A stretch of DNA of 64,000 bases from NCBI GenBank assembly GCA_964481425.1, contig CAYZTM010000005.1:1-64000 (forward strand). Reading direction: 5' to 3'. Under the pieces are notes generated by a model, which searched no databases, was not told where the DNA came from, and was given only the letters and a program-made list of their open reading frames with translations. The translations under genes were made by a program, and so were the position numbers. The stretch's first letter is position 1. The number at the start of each line of letters is the position of its first letter. Positions 16,195 to 24,937 of this stretch are shown here, in pieces. Source of the stretch: MKUN01 sp964481425 (GTDB lineage Bacteria > Bacteroidota > Bacteroidia > Chitinophagales > Chitinophagaceae).

Positions 16195-17673
16195 ATCAAA
16201 AAGTCGATTTTCACCACCGCGATACTTGTTGTAGGCTTATTTTCCTGTAATTCCGGGCAAGAACGCAACGACAGTAATACTAATGCAGACACCACATCTC
16301 TAAAGCCTGTGACGGAGGAGCCGCAGGCTACTCCGGGAGCGAGCCTTATTAAGGACAGTACACTGAAGCCGAGTACGGTCACAGATAGTGTATTATGCAC
16401 AGGGCATACCGACCAAAGCTATGCGCTGTATTTGCCAAAGGGATATACAGTGAGTAGTAAATATCCGTGTATTTACTTTTTTGATGCGCACGCACGCGGG
16501 GCTTTACCGGTATATGCCTATAAAATGTTTGCAGATCAATATGGTTTTGTTCTGGTGGGCTCAAATATATCAAAGAACGGTATGCCCTGGGAGCAGACAA
16601 TGGACATAGCCAACGCCATGATGAATGATGCTACAGCACGGGTGAGTATTGATCCTAAAAGGGTATATACTGCAGGTTTTTCCGGCGGTTCCAGGGTGGC
16701 TTGCGCATTTGCAATGAGCAAGGGCGGCATTGCGGGCGTTATCGGTTGCGGAGCCGGCTTCCCCGGTATACAACCGCAATGGCAGAATAGTTTCGATTAT
16801 TTCGGGATCGCAGGAACGCATGATTTTAATATGAACGAGATGGTGCAGTGGAACCAAACACTGGCACAAAACGGCCATACTCATCAACTGCTCCTTTCAG
16901 AAGGTACCCACGGCTGGCCCTCGGCGCATAATATGGCGTTTGCCATGCAATGGATGCAGGTGGCAGCCATGAAAGAACAAAAACAAGCTAAAGATGAGGC
17001 GATTATTGCTGCTCTAAAGAAGAGTTATGAACAGGAACTTGCCTTTACCAAAGCGAAAGGTGATGTTATAAAGGAAGGTATGCTATTGGATGGAATGGTA
17101 AAAGTTCTGGAAGGATCAATGGATATTAGCTCTTATAAGGAGCAAATGACGGACTTACTTAGGAGTGATAAATATAAACAAGCAGTAGCTGGTCAAAACA
17201 AGTTGCAACAGGCAGAGCAGCAGGAAGAACAAGGCATAAGCACTCAATTTGCTACAGAAAGCAAGGAATACTGGGATAAGAAGATAGCGGAACTGAATAA
17301 TAATATTCGCAGCAAACCCTTATTGGAATCGCAGATGAACGGGCGAATGCTGGCCTACCTTGGGCTCGTGGCCTATATGAATGCCGGGGCCGCCTTGAAG
17401 TCGGGTGACCTTGCAAAAGCTGATACATATATAAAAATATTCAGAAAGGCTGATCCCGGAAATCCTGATGGCGCTTACCTTAATGCTCAATATGATATGC
17501 AAAAGGGTAATAAGCAACAGGCGCTAAGTAGCCTGAAAGAGGCAGTTAATATGGGTTATAGTGATGTAAACCAACTACTCACAGAGCCGGTATTTAGTAG
17601 TTTGGCCAATGATGATGCCTTTAAAACTGTGGTGACAAGAACTGCGGAAAACAACAGGGTGGTGGGTAAATAA
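16195..17673 (+). CDS. lipoprotein alpha/beta-hydrolase (esterase-like) with C-terminal TPR-like helices; non-AUG start
   Basis: The standard-start frame begins at the GTG at 16309, but upstream in the same frame lies an intact lipoprotein signal: a basic pair, about 15 hydrophobic residues and LFSC with NSGQ. No ATG, GTG or TTG precedes it; the codon where Met is expected is ATC at 16195, so I place the start there (about 493 residues). The hydrolase domain has the nucleophile elbow GFSGG near residue 160 and a His in GTHGWPS. Residues after ~265 are helical with TPR-like repeats (AKADTYIKIFRKADPGNPDGAYLNAQYDM...). It resembles PHB-depolymerase/acetyl-xylan-esterase-type enzymes; substrate unknown. 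Alternatively the start codon was lost by mutation and the gene is silent or cytoplasmic from 16309. Confidence 0.7.
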   Translation: MKKSIFTTAILVVGLFSCNSGQERNDSNTNADTTSLKPVTEEPQATPGASLIKDSTLKPSTVTDSVLCTGHTDQSYALYLPKGYTVSSKYPCIYFFDAHARGALPVYAYKMFADQYGFVLVGSNISKNGMPWEQTMDIANAMMNDATARVSIDPKRVYTAGFSGGSRVACAFAMSKGGIAGVIGCGAGFPGIQPQWQNSFDYFGIAGTHDFNMNEMVQWNQTLAQNGHTHQLLLSEGTHGWPSAHNMAFAMQWMQVAAMKEQKQAKDEAIIAALKKSYEQELAFTKAKGDVIKEGMLLDGMVKVLEGSMDISSYKEQMTDLLRSDKYKQAVAGQNKLQQAEQQEEQGISTQFATESKEYWDKKIAELNNNIRSKPLLESQMNGRMLAYLGLVAYMNAGAALKSGDLAKADTYIKIFRKADPGNPDGAYLNAQYDMQKGNKQQALSSLKEAVNMGYSDVNQLLTEPVFSSLANDDAFKTVVTRTAENNRVVGK

Positions 17674-17747
17674 GCCTGCTTTTTGCTACATTAATTATTC
17701 TCCGTAATTTCAACGGTTACAACGATTTAGCTTTATAAGTTAGTTCC

Positions 17748-19151
17748 ATGGAAACGAAAGTGTACGATTTTATAATTATAGGCTGCGGACCTACAGGTTC
17801 TACTGCAGCCACTTACCTTGCAAAGAAAGGCTACTCGGTATTGGTTTTTGAGAAAGCAAAATTTCCGAGAGCACATGAAGGTGAATCTTTGTTGCCCTTC
17901 TGTTATGAGATGTTCAGGGAATTGGGTGTTTGGGAAGAAATGAAGACCAAATTCGTACGGAAGCCAGGTGCGCGTTTTTCCAGCCACGATGGCAGCAGCA
18001 GCTCTACCTGGTGTTTTAAGAGTGTGATATTTGATGAAAGCTACTTGTCTTTTAATGTATTTAGGCCACAGTTCGACCTGATGCTGATGAATAATGCCCG
18101 TAAGAATGGGGTGACTGTGCTGGAAGAAACGAAAGTGGAATCAGTAAAGCTTGACCGCCCTGACGGGATAGTAGAAGTAGATACCATGGATAAAATGGGC
18201 ATGAAAATGCATTGGGAGGGTAAGTTCCTAATTGATGCAACAGGACAGGATACCTTCCTGGCCAAACGTATAGGCAGTAAAAATGCATATAAAGAGCTGG
18301 ACCGTATCGCGTTCCTGGCACACTGGAAGGGTGGTAACTTTAAACATGGCCTTGATGTTGGCCTGATCAATATTGTTTACCTCGAGAAAGGCAAGCGTGG
18401 ATGGTTTGCATTGCAGCCTGTAGGTAAAGACCTGATGAGTATAGCGTTGATTGTAGAACGTAAGTACCTCAAAGAGCAGAAGAAAATTTTTACCGACCAG
18501 GGTGTTGAAGATTGGCAGAAGGAGTTTTACATGAAAGAAATATGGGAGTGCGAGGTTACTAAGGAGATACTTATGGGCGGTATGATGGACCATGAACTTA
18601 TGGTTATCTCCGACTATTCTTATTTCTCTGATAAGTGGTACGGCGACAATTTTGCCTTGTTGGGCGACGCATACAAATTTCTTGACCCCATTTTCTCGAC
18701 AGGTGTGTACCTCGGTATGAAAAGTGCCCAGATGTTCTCGGAAGCGATACATATAAAACTCACTTCGGATAAGGAGACTGGTGATAATAAACTTGCAGAG
18801 ACATTTGAGACAATAAGCGGTGGTTATAACCTTGTAGAACAGTTCATTGATATCTTCTATGATCCCAACTCGTTCAACCTTGCTGAGATAAGCTCCAAGT
18901 CCGAATCTGTATATCACGGTTATGAAGCAGCATTTGCCATGGTACACTTATTGTTGGCCGGTGATTTCTTTACTAACTATAAGAAGTATAAGGATTTTCT
19001 CGACATGCTTAAGGACCCGGTGCAATATAGCCGGTGGAAGAACTTTATTGTGAGTGTACCCCATTTTGATGAAGCTACCTGCGGCACCAATCATGAAGAA
19101 GTATTTGGTGCTATAATTGAAGAGTTTAAGATGGATATGCCGGTTAGGTAA
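17748..19151 (+). CDS. FAD-dependent oxidoreductase of the halogenase/geranylgeranyl-reductase superfamily
   Basis: 467 residues. FAD-binding GCGPTGSTAATYLA at residues ~12-25, ARFSSHDGS..., and the second FAD motif GDAYKFLDPIFSTGVYLGMKSA near 305. These and the overall plan match flavin-dependent halogenases and related p-hydroxybenzoate hydroxylase folds. The halogenase WxWxIP motif is not present: the equivalent place reads GWFALQPVG, so halogenation is doubtful and a hydroxylase or reductase is equally possible. Bacteroidota use relatives in pigment and polyketide pathways, but no such cluster is near it. Confidence 0.75.
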   Translation: METKVYDFIIIGCGPTGSTAATYLAKKGYSVLVFEKAKFPRAHEGESLLPFCYEMFRELGVWEEMKTKFVRKPGARFSSHDGSSSSTWCFKSVIFDESYLSFNVFRPQFDLMLMNNARKNGVTVLEETKVESVKLDRPDGIVEVDTMDKMGMKMHWEGKFLIDATGQDTFLAKRIGSKNAYKELDRIAFLAHWKGGNFKHGLDVGLINIVYLEKGKRGWFALQPVGKDLMSIALIVERKYLKEQKKIFTDQGVEDWQKEFYMKEIWECEVTKEILMGGMMDHELMVISDYSYFSDKWYGDNFALLGDAYKFLDPIFSTGVYLGMKSAQMFSEAIHIKLTSDKETGDNKLAETFETISGGYNLVEQFIDIFYDPNSFNLAEISSKSESVYHGYEAAFAMVHLLLAGDFFTNYKKYKDFLDMLKDPVQYSRWKNFIVSVPHFDEATCGTNHEEVFGAIIEEFKMDMPVR

Positions 19152-19214
19152 AACCTTGTTTCGTTGACTTATGGTGTATGTACAATATTTTATCATTTTC
19201 ACGATAATATAGTA

Positions 19215-19222
19215 TACCTTTA
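19215..19222 (+). promoter_or_regulatory. putative -7 element for the 19262 gene
   Basis: TACCTTTA, seven of eight consensus positions. It touches an ATG at 19223 and therefore argues for the later start at 19262. Confidence 0.3.
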
Positions 19223-19261
19223 ATGAAGCCGGGAACTATTTCGCGGCTTCAACTCTTTATT

Positions 19262-19456
19262 ATGCTGCTTGATGAGATCGCTTTTTATAAAAAGAACAGG
19301 ATAGAATTTACATCATTATACGACGGTAAATTTCTTGTTATAAAGGGCGAACAGATAATAGGTGTTTACGACACGCGCTCACGGGCACTCGATGAAACCA
19401 TAAAAATACATGCTGTCGGTTCTTTTATCATTGAACATCCTGTGGCTTTGAGATAG
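19262..19456 (+). CDS. small hypothetical protein, DUF5678-like
   Basis: 64 residues from the ATG at 19262 (MLLDEIAFYKKNR...). The pattern GKFLVIKGEQIIGVYDTRSRALDETIKIHAVGSFIIEHP resembles the small DUF5678-type domain in which a V-V-I...(I/V)GxF core is repeated in many bacteria; the match is from memory and moderate. A putative promoter at 19215 overlaps the earlier ATG at 19223. No function is known. Confidence 0.45.
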   Translation: MLLDEIAFYKKNRIEFTSLYDGKFLVIKGEQIIGVYDTRSRALDETIKIHAVGSFIIEHPVALR

Positions 19457-19564
19457 ATTTCCTCGTTTTTTTTGACTCTCTTGATCGTTTGGGCGATTTG
19501 CTTAGGTGGTGCATGAAGTTAGTCCGCTGTATCGTACGCTTTGATTAATATGTGAACTGGCCTA

Positions 19565-19870
19565 TTATGCAGGCACTTCACGTAGCTTTTCTTTCGTGAT
19601 GATCTTATCGTATACCTGGTCGATAAACAAAGAAGTGTCGAGGTTTTTAATGATGTTGCTTTCATCGAAAAGATGTACATAGTAACCATCAGTGAAAAGC
19701 AACTTTATGCTGAATTTTCGTTGTAGCCAGAAAGGCAAGAGGGAATTGCCTGGGTTTACCGTACAGGTTATAGTGCATACATTTTCATTTTTCTCGATAA
19801 TATAGGATATGGGTATCGTGACCTCTTGTCCATTGCTGACCAGATATGATATTTCAATTAGTCTTTCCAT
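19565..19870 (-). CDS. small hypothetical protein
   Basis: 101 residues from the ATG at 19870 (MERLIEISYL...); an upstream ATG at 19921 adds 17 residues that overlap a palindrome and is rejected. Beta-rich, no signal peptide, contains a CTITCTV pair of Cys. Family not recognised. A 7-7-7 inverted repeat lies 31 bases before the start codon. Confidence 0.45.
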   Translation of the reverse strand: MERLIEISYLVSNGQEVTIPISYIIEKNENVCTITCTVNPGNSLLPFWLQRKFSIKLLFTDGYYVHLFDESNIIKNLDTSLFIDQVYDKIITKEKLREVPA

Positions 19871-19900
19871 TTTGTTGATTTTATGATTTTCGTTTTGTCC

Positions 19901-19921
19901 TTGCAAGAGGTATGCTTGCAA
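19901..19921. promoter_or_regulatory. inverted repeat, possible operator
   Basis: TTGCAAG and CTTGCAA, perfect 7-base arms separated by 7 bases, placed 31 bases upstream of the small gene at 19870 and 163 bases from the HMA-AraC gene on the other strand. No regulator is assigned. Confidence 0.35.
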
Positions 19922-20083
19922 AAAATGACTGGTGCAGGACTGAAGAAAAAGAAAAACAGGTCAGAGATGCAGAGTGATCTTTATCTGTTAAAGTTACATA
20001 TATCCGACCGCAATTCCTTTTTTATTTTATTGGATGACTAAAACGATCACATGGTTTTATTATTGTTAACGTAATTTAGCATA

Positions 20084-20650
20084 ATGCGCATTTACGTAAA
20101 GAATATGGTTTGCAATCGTTGTATCATGGTTGTGAAACAGCAGCTTGAGCAACTCCAATTACACCCATTGCAGGTGAGCCTTGGCGAGGTCGTGCTACAG
20201 GAAGACAAGTTGTCGGATGCGCAACATGCTGCTGTAGAGAAAGCGCTGGGGCAAGCAGGTTTTGAACTCATTAGTGACCGCAACGGCCGTATTATTGAAA
20301 AGATAAAGAACGTAATTATCACACAGGTACATCATAGTAATGAAGAACTGAGACAGAAATTCAGTGCCCTGATATCGTCAGAGCTTCATTACGATTACTC
20401 TTACCTGAGTAAACTGTTTTCCGAGGTAGAAGGGATTACCATCGAGCAATACATCATTAACCAGAAGATAGAAAAGGTAAAAGAATTGCTTGCTTATGAT
20501 GAGCTATCTCTTACGCAGATAGCAGACGAAATGGGGTATAGTAGTGTCGCCCACCTTTCTGCCCAGTTTAAAAAAGTAACAGGGCTTCCTCCCAGCCATT
20601 TTAAAAATATCGGCAATAAGCTGCGTAAGCCGTTGGATAATGTAAGTTGA
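20084..20650 (+). CDS. AraC-type regulator with an N-terminal heavy-metal-associated domain
   Basis: 188 residues. Residues 1-70 form an HMA-like domain with the metal motif CNRC (residues 10-13; MVCNRCI). Residues ~100-185 form the AraC double helix-turn-helix (YSYLSKLFSEVEG, ELSLTQIADEMGYSSVAHLSAQFKKVTGLPPSHFK). The usual AraC sugar-binding domain is absent. The likely job is to sense Cu(I) or another soft metal and control the copper ATPase that starts 69 bases downstream on the same strand. Proteins of this design occur in Bacteroidota; to my knowledge their DNA target is uncharacterised. Confidence 0.8.
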   Translation: MRIYVKNMVCNRCIMVVKQQLEQLQLHPLQVSLGEVVLQEDKLSDAQHAAVEKALGQAGFELISDRNGRIIEKIKNVIITQVHHSNEELRQKFSALISSELHYDYSYLSKLFSEVEGITIEQYIINQKIEKVKELLAYDELSLTQIADEMGYSSVAHLSAQFKKVTGLPPSHFKNIGNKLRKPLDNVS

Positions 20651-20719
20651 TGACCATATAAGATCTGTACAAGATTCTATAACGGTATTTTCGCCATATA
20701 AGCGGAACTTTGTAGTACA

Positions 20720-22948
20720 ATGAATGCAAAGCAAGATATCATCAAAAAGTCTTTCCCGGTTACGGGCATGAGTTGTGCTTCCTGTGCAGTGAGCGTGGAG
20801 AGTATGCTTAAAGCACAAAATGGCGTTACCAATGCTGCTGTTAACCTGGCAAATAAAACAGCAACGGTAGAATATGAGCCGGGGATAGCCGATACGGCAC
20901 AATTTAAAAAAGCCATACAATCCATAGGTTATGACCTGATAATAGAGGACACACCAGCCGCAAAACAAGATGCGGAAGAGATACAGCATAAATATTATCT
21001 CTCCTTGAAGCGCAGAACGATATGGTCTGTTGTTTTTAGTGTACCCCTGGTCGCCATAGGTATGTTTTTTATGGATATGCCCTATGGCAATTATATTATG
21101 TGGGTCCTTGCCAGCCCGGTTGTACTGGTCTTTGGTAGACAGTTCTTTGCAGGGGCATGGAAACAGGCCAGGCATCGCTCCGCAAATATGGATACCCTGA
21201 TCGCAATGGGTACGGGAATCGCTTACCTGTTCAGTGTTTTCAATACACTATATCCACAATTCTGGGAACGGCATGGGCTGCATGCTGATGTGTATTTCGA
21301 AGCATCAGCGGTAGTGATCACATTTATATTGCTCGGCAAAGTTCTTGAAGAAAAAGCTAAAGCCAACACCTCGTCTGCTATCAAAAAGCTCATGGGCCTG
21401 CAACCCGATGAAGTTACCTGTGTATATGGAGGCTATAACATGAAAATGCCCTTAGCGCAGGTTAAGAAAGGGGATATACTCCTCGTAAAACCAGGTGAGC
21501 GTGTGCCTGTGGATGGTTCTGTGACAGAGGGTAGCTCTTATGTTGACGAGAGCATGATATCCGGTGAGCCTGTGCCAGTGTTGAAGGAAAAAGGAGCAAA
21601 AGTATTTTCAGGTACCATTAACCAAAAAGGCAGCTTCCAGTTTGTTACCGAAAAAGTAGGAAGCGATACCTTGCTGGCACATATCATCCAAACTGTTGAG
21701 GAGGCGCAGGGTAGTAAGGCTCCTGTGCAAAAATTAGTGGACAAGATAGCCGGCGTGTTCGTACCTGTAGTTATAGCTATTTCCATTCTGAGCCTGGTAG
21801 CTTGGTCCATATGGGGTGGAAACAATGGGTTTTCGCACGGGTTACTGGCTATGGTCACGGTATTGGTAGTGGCTTGTCCCTGTGCTTTGGGCCTGGCCAC
21901 ACCTACCGCTATTATGGTAGGGGTAGGCAAGGGCGCCTCAAACGGTATTCTTATTAAAGATGCTGAGAGCCTGGAACAGGCCTATAAGGTAAATGTTATG
22001 GTACTCGATAAAACAGGTACCATTACTGTGGGCAAACCCGAGGTAGTCGATATTGTATGGCAGGAAGGAACTGACAGCAAGATATTGGCTGCAATATTAG
22101 GTGGTATGGAAGCGCTGTCGGAACACCCGCTGGCCGATGCTGTGGCAAGTTATATACAAGAGCAGGGCATTGAGATAAATAAACCGTCAGGTTTTGAAAG
22201 TATTACCGGTAAAGGAGTGGCCGGGACTTATAATAGTAATAGATATTTTGCGGGGAGTACAAAGTTATTGCAGGAGCAGAAGATAATGGTGTCAGCCTCT
22301 TTACAACAACGCGCCGATAAAAGGTTGAATGATGCCAATACTGTGATCTGGTTTGCTGACGAAAAAAATGCACTTGCCGCAATCGCCATTGCTGATAAGA
22401 TCAAGGATAGTTCTGTAGCTGCGGTCGCACAACTGCAGCAAATGGGAATAAAGGTCTATATGCTTACCGGTGATAATACACAAACAGCAAAGGCCGTAGC
22501 AGCAAAGGCAGGCATCTTGCATTATAAAGCCGAAGTGCAGCCATCGGGGAAGGCCGATTTTGTAAAGGATCTGCAGGCGCAGGGAAAGGTAGTGGCGATG
22601 GCCGGTGATGGTATCAATGACAGCGAAGCCCTCGCACAGGCCGATGTCAGTATCGCGATGGGTAAGGGTGCCGATATAGCTATGGATGTAGCCAAGATGA
22701 CGCTGCTGTCCTCAGACCTTGCACAATTGCCCAAAGCCATGAAGCTCTCTGAAAAGACGGTGAAACTTATCCGGCAAAATTTGTTTTGGGCCTTTATCTA
22801 TAATGTCGTCAGCATACCAATAGCTGCAGGTATATTATATCCCTTTACCGGTTTCCTGCTCAACCCAATGATTGCAGGCGCTGCTATGGCCATGAGCTCG
22901 GTATCTGTTGTAGGTAATAGCCTCAGGCTAAGGTGGAGCAGGCTTTAA
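20720..22948 (+). CDS. copA: Cu(+)-exporting P-type ATPase
   Basis: 742 residues with one N-terminal HMA domain (GMSCASC, residues ~16-22), eight expected membrane helices, the actuator GEPVP, the CPC ion motif (VACPCALGLATPTA), the phosphorylation site DKTGT, the soft-metal signature SEHPLADA and the hinge GDGINDSEALAQADV. Uses ATP to pump copper(I) out of the cytoplasm. Its 3' end overlaps the convergent arsC by four bases. Lies directly after the HMA-AraC regulator, its probable activator. Confidence 0.95.
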   Translation: MNAKQDIIKKSFPVTGMSCASCAVSVESMLKAQNGVTNAAVNLANKTATVEYEPGIADTAQFKKAIQSIGYDLIIEDTPAAKQDAEEIQHKYYLSLKRRTIWSVVFSVPLVAIGMFFMDMPYGNYIMWVLASPVVLVFGRQFFAGAWKQARHRSANMDTLIAMGTGIAYLFSVFNTLYPQFWERHGLHADVYFEASAVVITFILLGKVLEEKAKANTSSAIKKLMGLQPDEVTCVYGGYNMKMPLAQVKKGDILLVKPGERVPVDGSVTEGSSYVDESMISGEPVPVLKEKGAKVFSGTINQKGSFQFVTEKVGSDTLLAHIIQTVEEAQGSKAPVQKLVDKIAGVFVPVVIAISILSLVAWSIWGGNNGFSHGLLAMVTVLVVACPCALGLATPTAIMVGVGKGASNGILIKDAESLEQAYKVNVMVLDKTGTITVGKPEVVDIVWQEGTDSKILAAILGGMEALSEHPLADAVASYIQEQGIEINKPSGFESITGKGVAGTYNSNRYFAGSTKLLQEQKIMVSASLQQRADKRLNDANTVIWFADEKNALAAIAIADKIKDSSVAAVAQLQQMGIKVYMLTGDNTQTAKAVAAKAGILHYKAEVQPSGKADFVKDLQAQGKVVAMAGDGINDSEALAQADVSIAMGKGADIAMDVAKMTLLSSDLAQLPKAMKLSEKTVKLIRQNLFWAFIYNVVSIPIAAGILYPFTGFLLNPMIAGAAMAMSSVSVVGNSLRLRWSRL

Positions 22949-23361
22949 TCCAACTGTTCCTGTACAAATTGGCGACAATAGATCTTTATCATTTCACGAA
23001 CCTTTCGGAATTCGTTCAGTATCTCCTCATCTTTGCCCTTTGCTTTCGCAGGGTCGGGGAAGTTCTGATGAAATTTTTTAGCTGTTGTAGGGAAGTAAGG
23101 GCAGCGTTCTTTTGCATTGTCACAGACGGTTATTACATAGTCAAAGTCAATGTCTCGATACTCATCTACATGGTTTGAGGTATGACTACTAATATCAATG
23201 CCGTCTTCTCTCATTACTTCAATTGCCCGGGGGTTTACTCCATGGGTCTCTATGCCGGCACTATATACCTGCGCTTTGTTACCAGCGAAATAGCGTAAAT
23301 AGGCCTCAGCTATCTGACTTCTACAGCTGTTGCCCGTGCACAGAACTAATATTTTTTTCAC
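22945..23361 (-). CDS. arsC: arsenate reductase, low-molecular-weight phosphatase type
   Basis: 138 residues. The active site CTGNSCRSQ (Cys8, Cys13, Arg14) fixes the start, and the second catalytic cysteines are in VCDNAKERCPYFP, as in thioredoxin-coupled ArsC of Gram-positive type. Reduces arsenate to arsenite in the cytoplasm. Because the start is fixed, its first 41 bases truly overlap the end of the arsenite pump gene upstream, a long overlap for same-strand genes and a sign of tight coupling. Confidence 0.95.
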   Translation of the reverse strand: MKKILVLCTGNSCRSQIAEAYLRYFAGNKAQVYSAGIETHGVNPRAIEVMREDGIDISSHTSNHVDEYRDIDFDYVITVCDNAKERCPYFPTTAKKFHQNFPDPAKAKGKDEEILNEFRKVREMIKIYCRQFVQEQLD

Positions 23362-24430
23362 TATTTACGTCTTTATATAGTTTGTTTTTCAGATAAAAAG
23401 CAACATTTACCAAAGCGATCAATGCGGGAACTTCTACCAATGGACCGATGACCCCGGCAAAGGCCTGCCCTGAATTGATGCCAAATACACCAATAGCCAC
23501 GGCTATAGCCAATTCAAAGTTGTTACCGGCGGCAGTGAAGGACAATGCGGCGTTTTGAGCATAATCAGCACCAAGGTACCTGCCCATAAGAAATGTGACC
23601 AGGAACATGATCGCAAAATAAATAGTGAGCGGGATCGCTATCCTGATCACATCCATAGGAATCGCAACGATCATTTGACCCTTCAGGCTGAACATGACTA
23701 CGATTGTCAATAATAATGCAACAAGCGTAATGGGACTGATGGCCGGGATAAATCTTTTCTCATACCAACCTTTTCCTTTGGTCCTGATAAGGGTATAACG
23801 ACTCAAAAAGCCTGAGATAAAGGGTATGCCCAGATAGATAAAAACGCTCCGGGCTATCTGTGCCATGCTGATATCTATATCAAGACCTTTGAGGCCAAAA
23901 TAGGGAGGTAATATTTTGATGAACAGCCATGCGAACAGGCTATAGAACAATACCTGGAAAATACTGTTGAAGGCTACAAGCCCTGCGGCATATTCCCGGT
24001 TACCCTCTGCAAGTTCGTTCCACACGATCACCATTGCGATACACCGTGCTAGCCCTATCATGATAAGACCTACCATGTATTCAGGCTTGTCTCTTAAAAA
24101 TATAATGGACAGCAGGAACATCAATATGGGGCCTATTACCCAATTCATAAGCAGGGATAGTGATAATATCTTCCTGTTACTGAATACCTTGCCCAGCTCT
24201 TCATATTTCACTTTTGCAAGCGGGGGGTACATCATCAATACGAGGCCTACAGCTATGGGTATATTTGTAGTCCCCGTCTGCAACGAGTTGATAAAAGTTG
24301 AGGAAGAAGGGATGAAATAGCCTATAGCTACCCCCAGGCCCATAGCCAGGAATATCCAGAGGGTAAGGAAACGGTCACGAAAGCTAAGTTTCTTTCTTTC
24401 GTTTGCAGGATTGCAGTTGTTAGCGCTCAT
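23321..24430 (-). CDS. arsB: ACR3 family arsenite efflux transporter
   Basis: 369 residues with ten membrane segments and the family signatures GLARCIAMVIVWNELA and FTAAGNNFELAIAVAI, the latter common to ACR3/BASS transporters. Exports arsenite across the inner membrane, so it pairs with arsC, whose product supplies arsenite. It is third in the arsR operon. The symbol arsB is used in annotations for ACR3 pumps too, although ArsB proper is a different fold. Confidence 0.94.
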   Translation of the reverse strand: MSANNCNPANERKKLSFRDRFLTLWIFLAMGLGVAIGYFIPSSSTFINSLQTGTTNIPIAVGLVLMMYPPLAKVKYEELGKVFSNRKILSLSLLMNWVIGPILMFLLSIIFLRDKPEYMVGLIMIGLARCIAMVIVWNELAEGNREYAAGLVAFNSIFQVLFYSLFAWLFIKILPPYFGLKGLDIDISMAQIARSVFIYLGIPFISGFLSRYTLIRTKGKGWYEKRFIPAISPITLVALLLTIVVMFSLKGQMIVAIPMDVIRIAIPLTIYFAIMFLVTFLMGRYLGADYAQNAALSFTAAGNNFELAIAVAIGVFGINSGQAFAGVIGPLVEVPALIALVNVAFYLKNKLYKDVNSEKNISSVHGQQL

Positions 24431-24462
24431 ATTTGTCTTCGCTGTTTAGGTAATAGCTATTT

Positions 24463-24936
24463 TTAGCAGCATCCACCCCCCGGTGTACAGCATGAGCTTT
24501 GTGTTGTTGGCAATTCAGATAACTTCAGCTTTTGTTTCTCTGCAGGTATCCCGCACAGTTCTTTAGCAAGACAATCGGTATGTTTGGGTACAAGCATAAA
24601 TTTCTCTTCGTCACGGTCCAGCCCGTAAATGCCTATAGTATCAGTTTGGTATTCTATCTGTACTTCGAGGTCTTCCTGCTCAAAAAGTTTTTCTGCAATG
24701 GCAATTATGCTCAGCAGCTTTTGTGGCTTTAACCTGTGTTCCGTGTCGTTGGCTACCCATACCTGGAAGCAGATATTCTTATCCGTCCTTATCGTTCCCC
24801 CACAATCAATAAAATGTTTGGTTACAAGACCCGCTTCGGTTATGTGGAAATGAGCAGGTACAGCTGTACCATCTGGTCCTGTAATGTTTAGATCCTGTAC
24901 TTTATGCAATTGGTCCTTAAATTCTGATAGTTTCAT
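24463..24936 (-). CDS. DUF6428 family protein with a cysteine-rich tail, arsenic operon
   Basis: 157 residues, soluble. The body (FKDQLHKVQDLNITGPDGTAVPAHFHITEAGLV, then GGTIRTDKNICFQVWVANDTEHRL) matches DUF6428, a family seen in arsenic operons of Bacteroidota. The C-terminus is CCTPGGGCC, two vicinal cysteine pairs, plus a free cysteine in KELCG. Such pairs could bind As(III), making it a possible arsenic chaperone or buffer; that is inference from context. It starts one base after the arsR stop. Confidence 0.75.
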   Translation of the reverse strand: MKLSEFKDQLHKVQDLNITGPDGTAVPAHFHITEAGLVTKHFIDCGGTIRTDKNICFQVWVANDTEHRLKPQKLLSIIAIAEKLFEQEDLEVQIEYQTDTIGIYGLDRDEEKFMLVPKHTDCLAKELCGIPAEKQKLKLSELPTTQSSCCTPGGGCC

Positions 24937-24937
24937 C

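Noticed and set aside
18228..18947. 239-codon open frame on the minus strand inside the FAD oxidoreductase gene
   Set aside because: Antisense to a complete enzyme gene, no family features, biased composition typical of a shadow frame.
20504..21175. 223-codon minus-strand frame across the HMA-AraC and copA genes
   Set aside because: Covers two well-supported plus-strand genes and reads as Cys/Tyr/Ile-rich noise.
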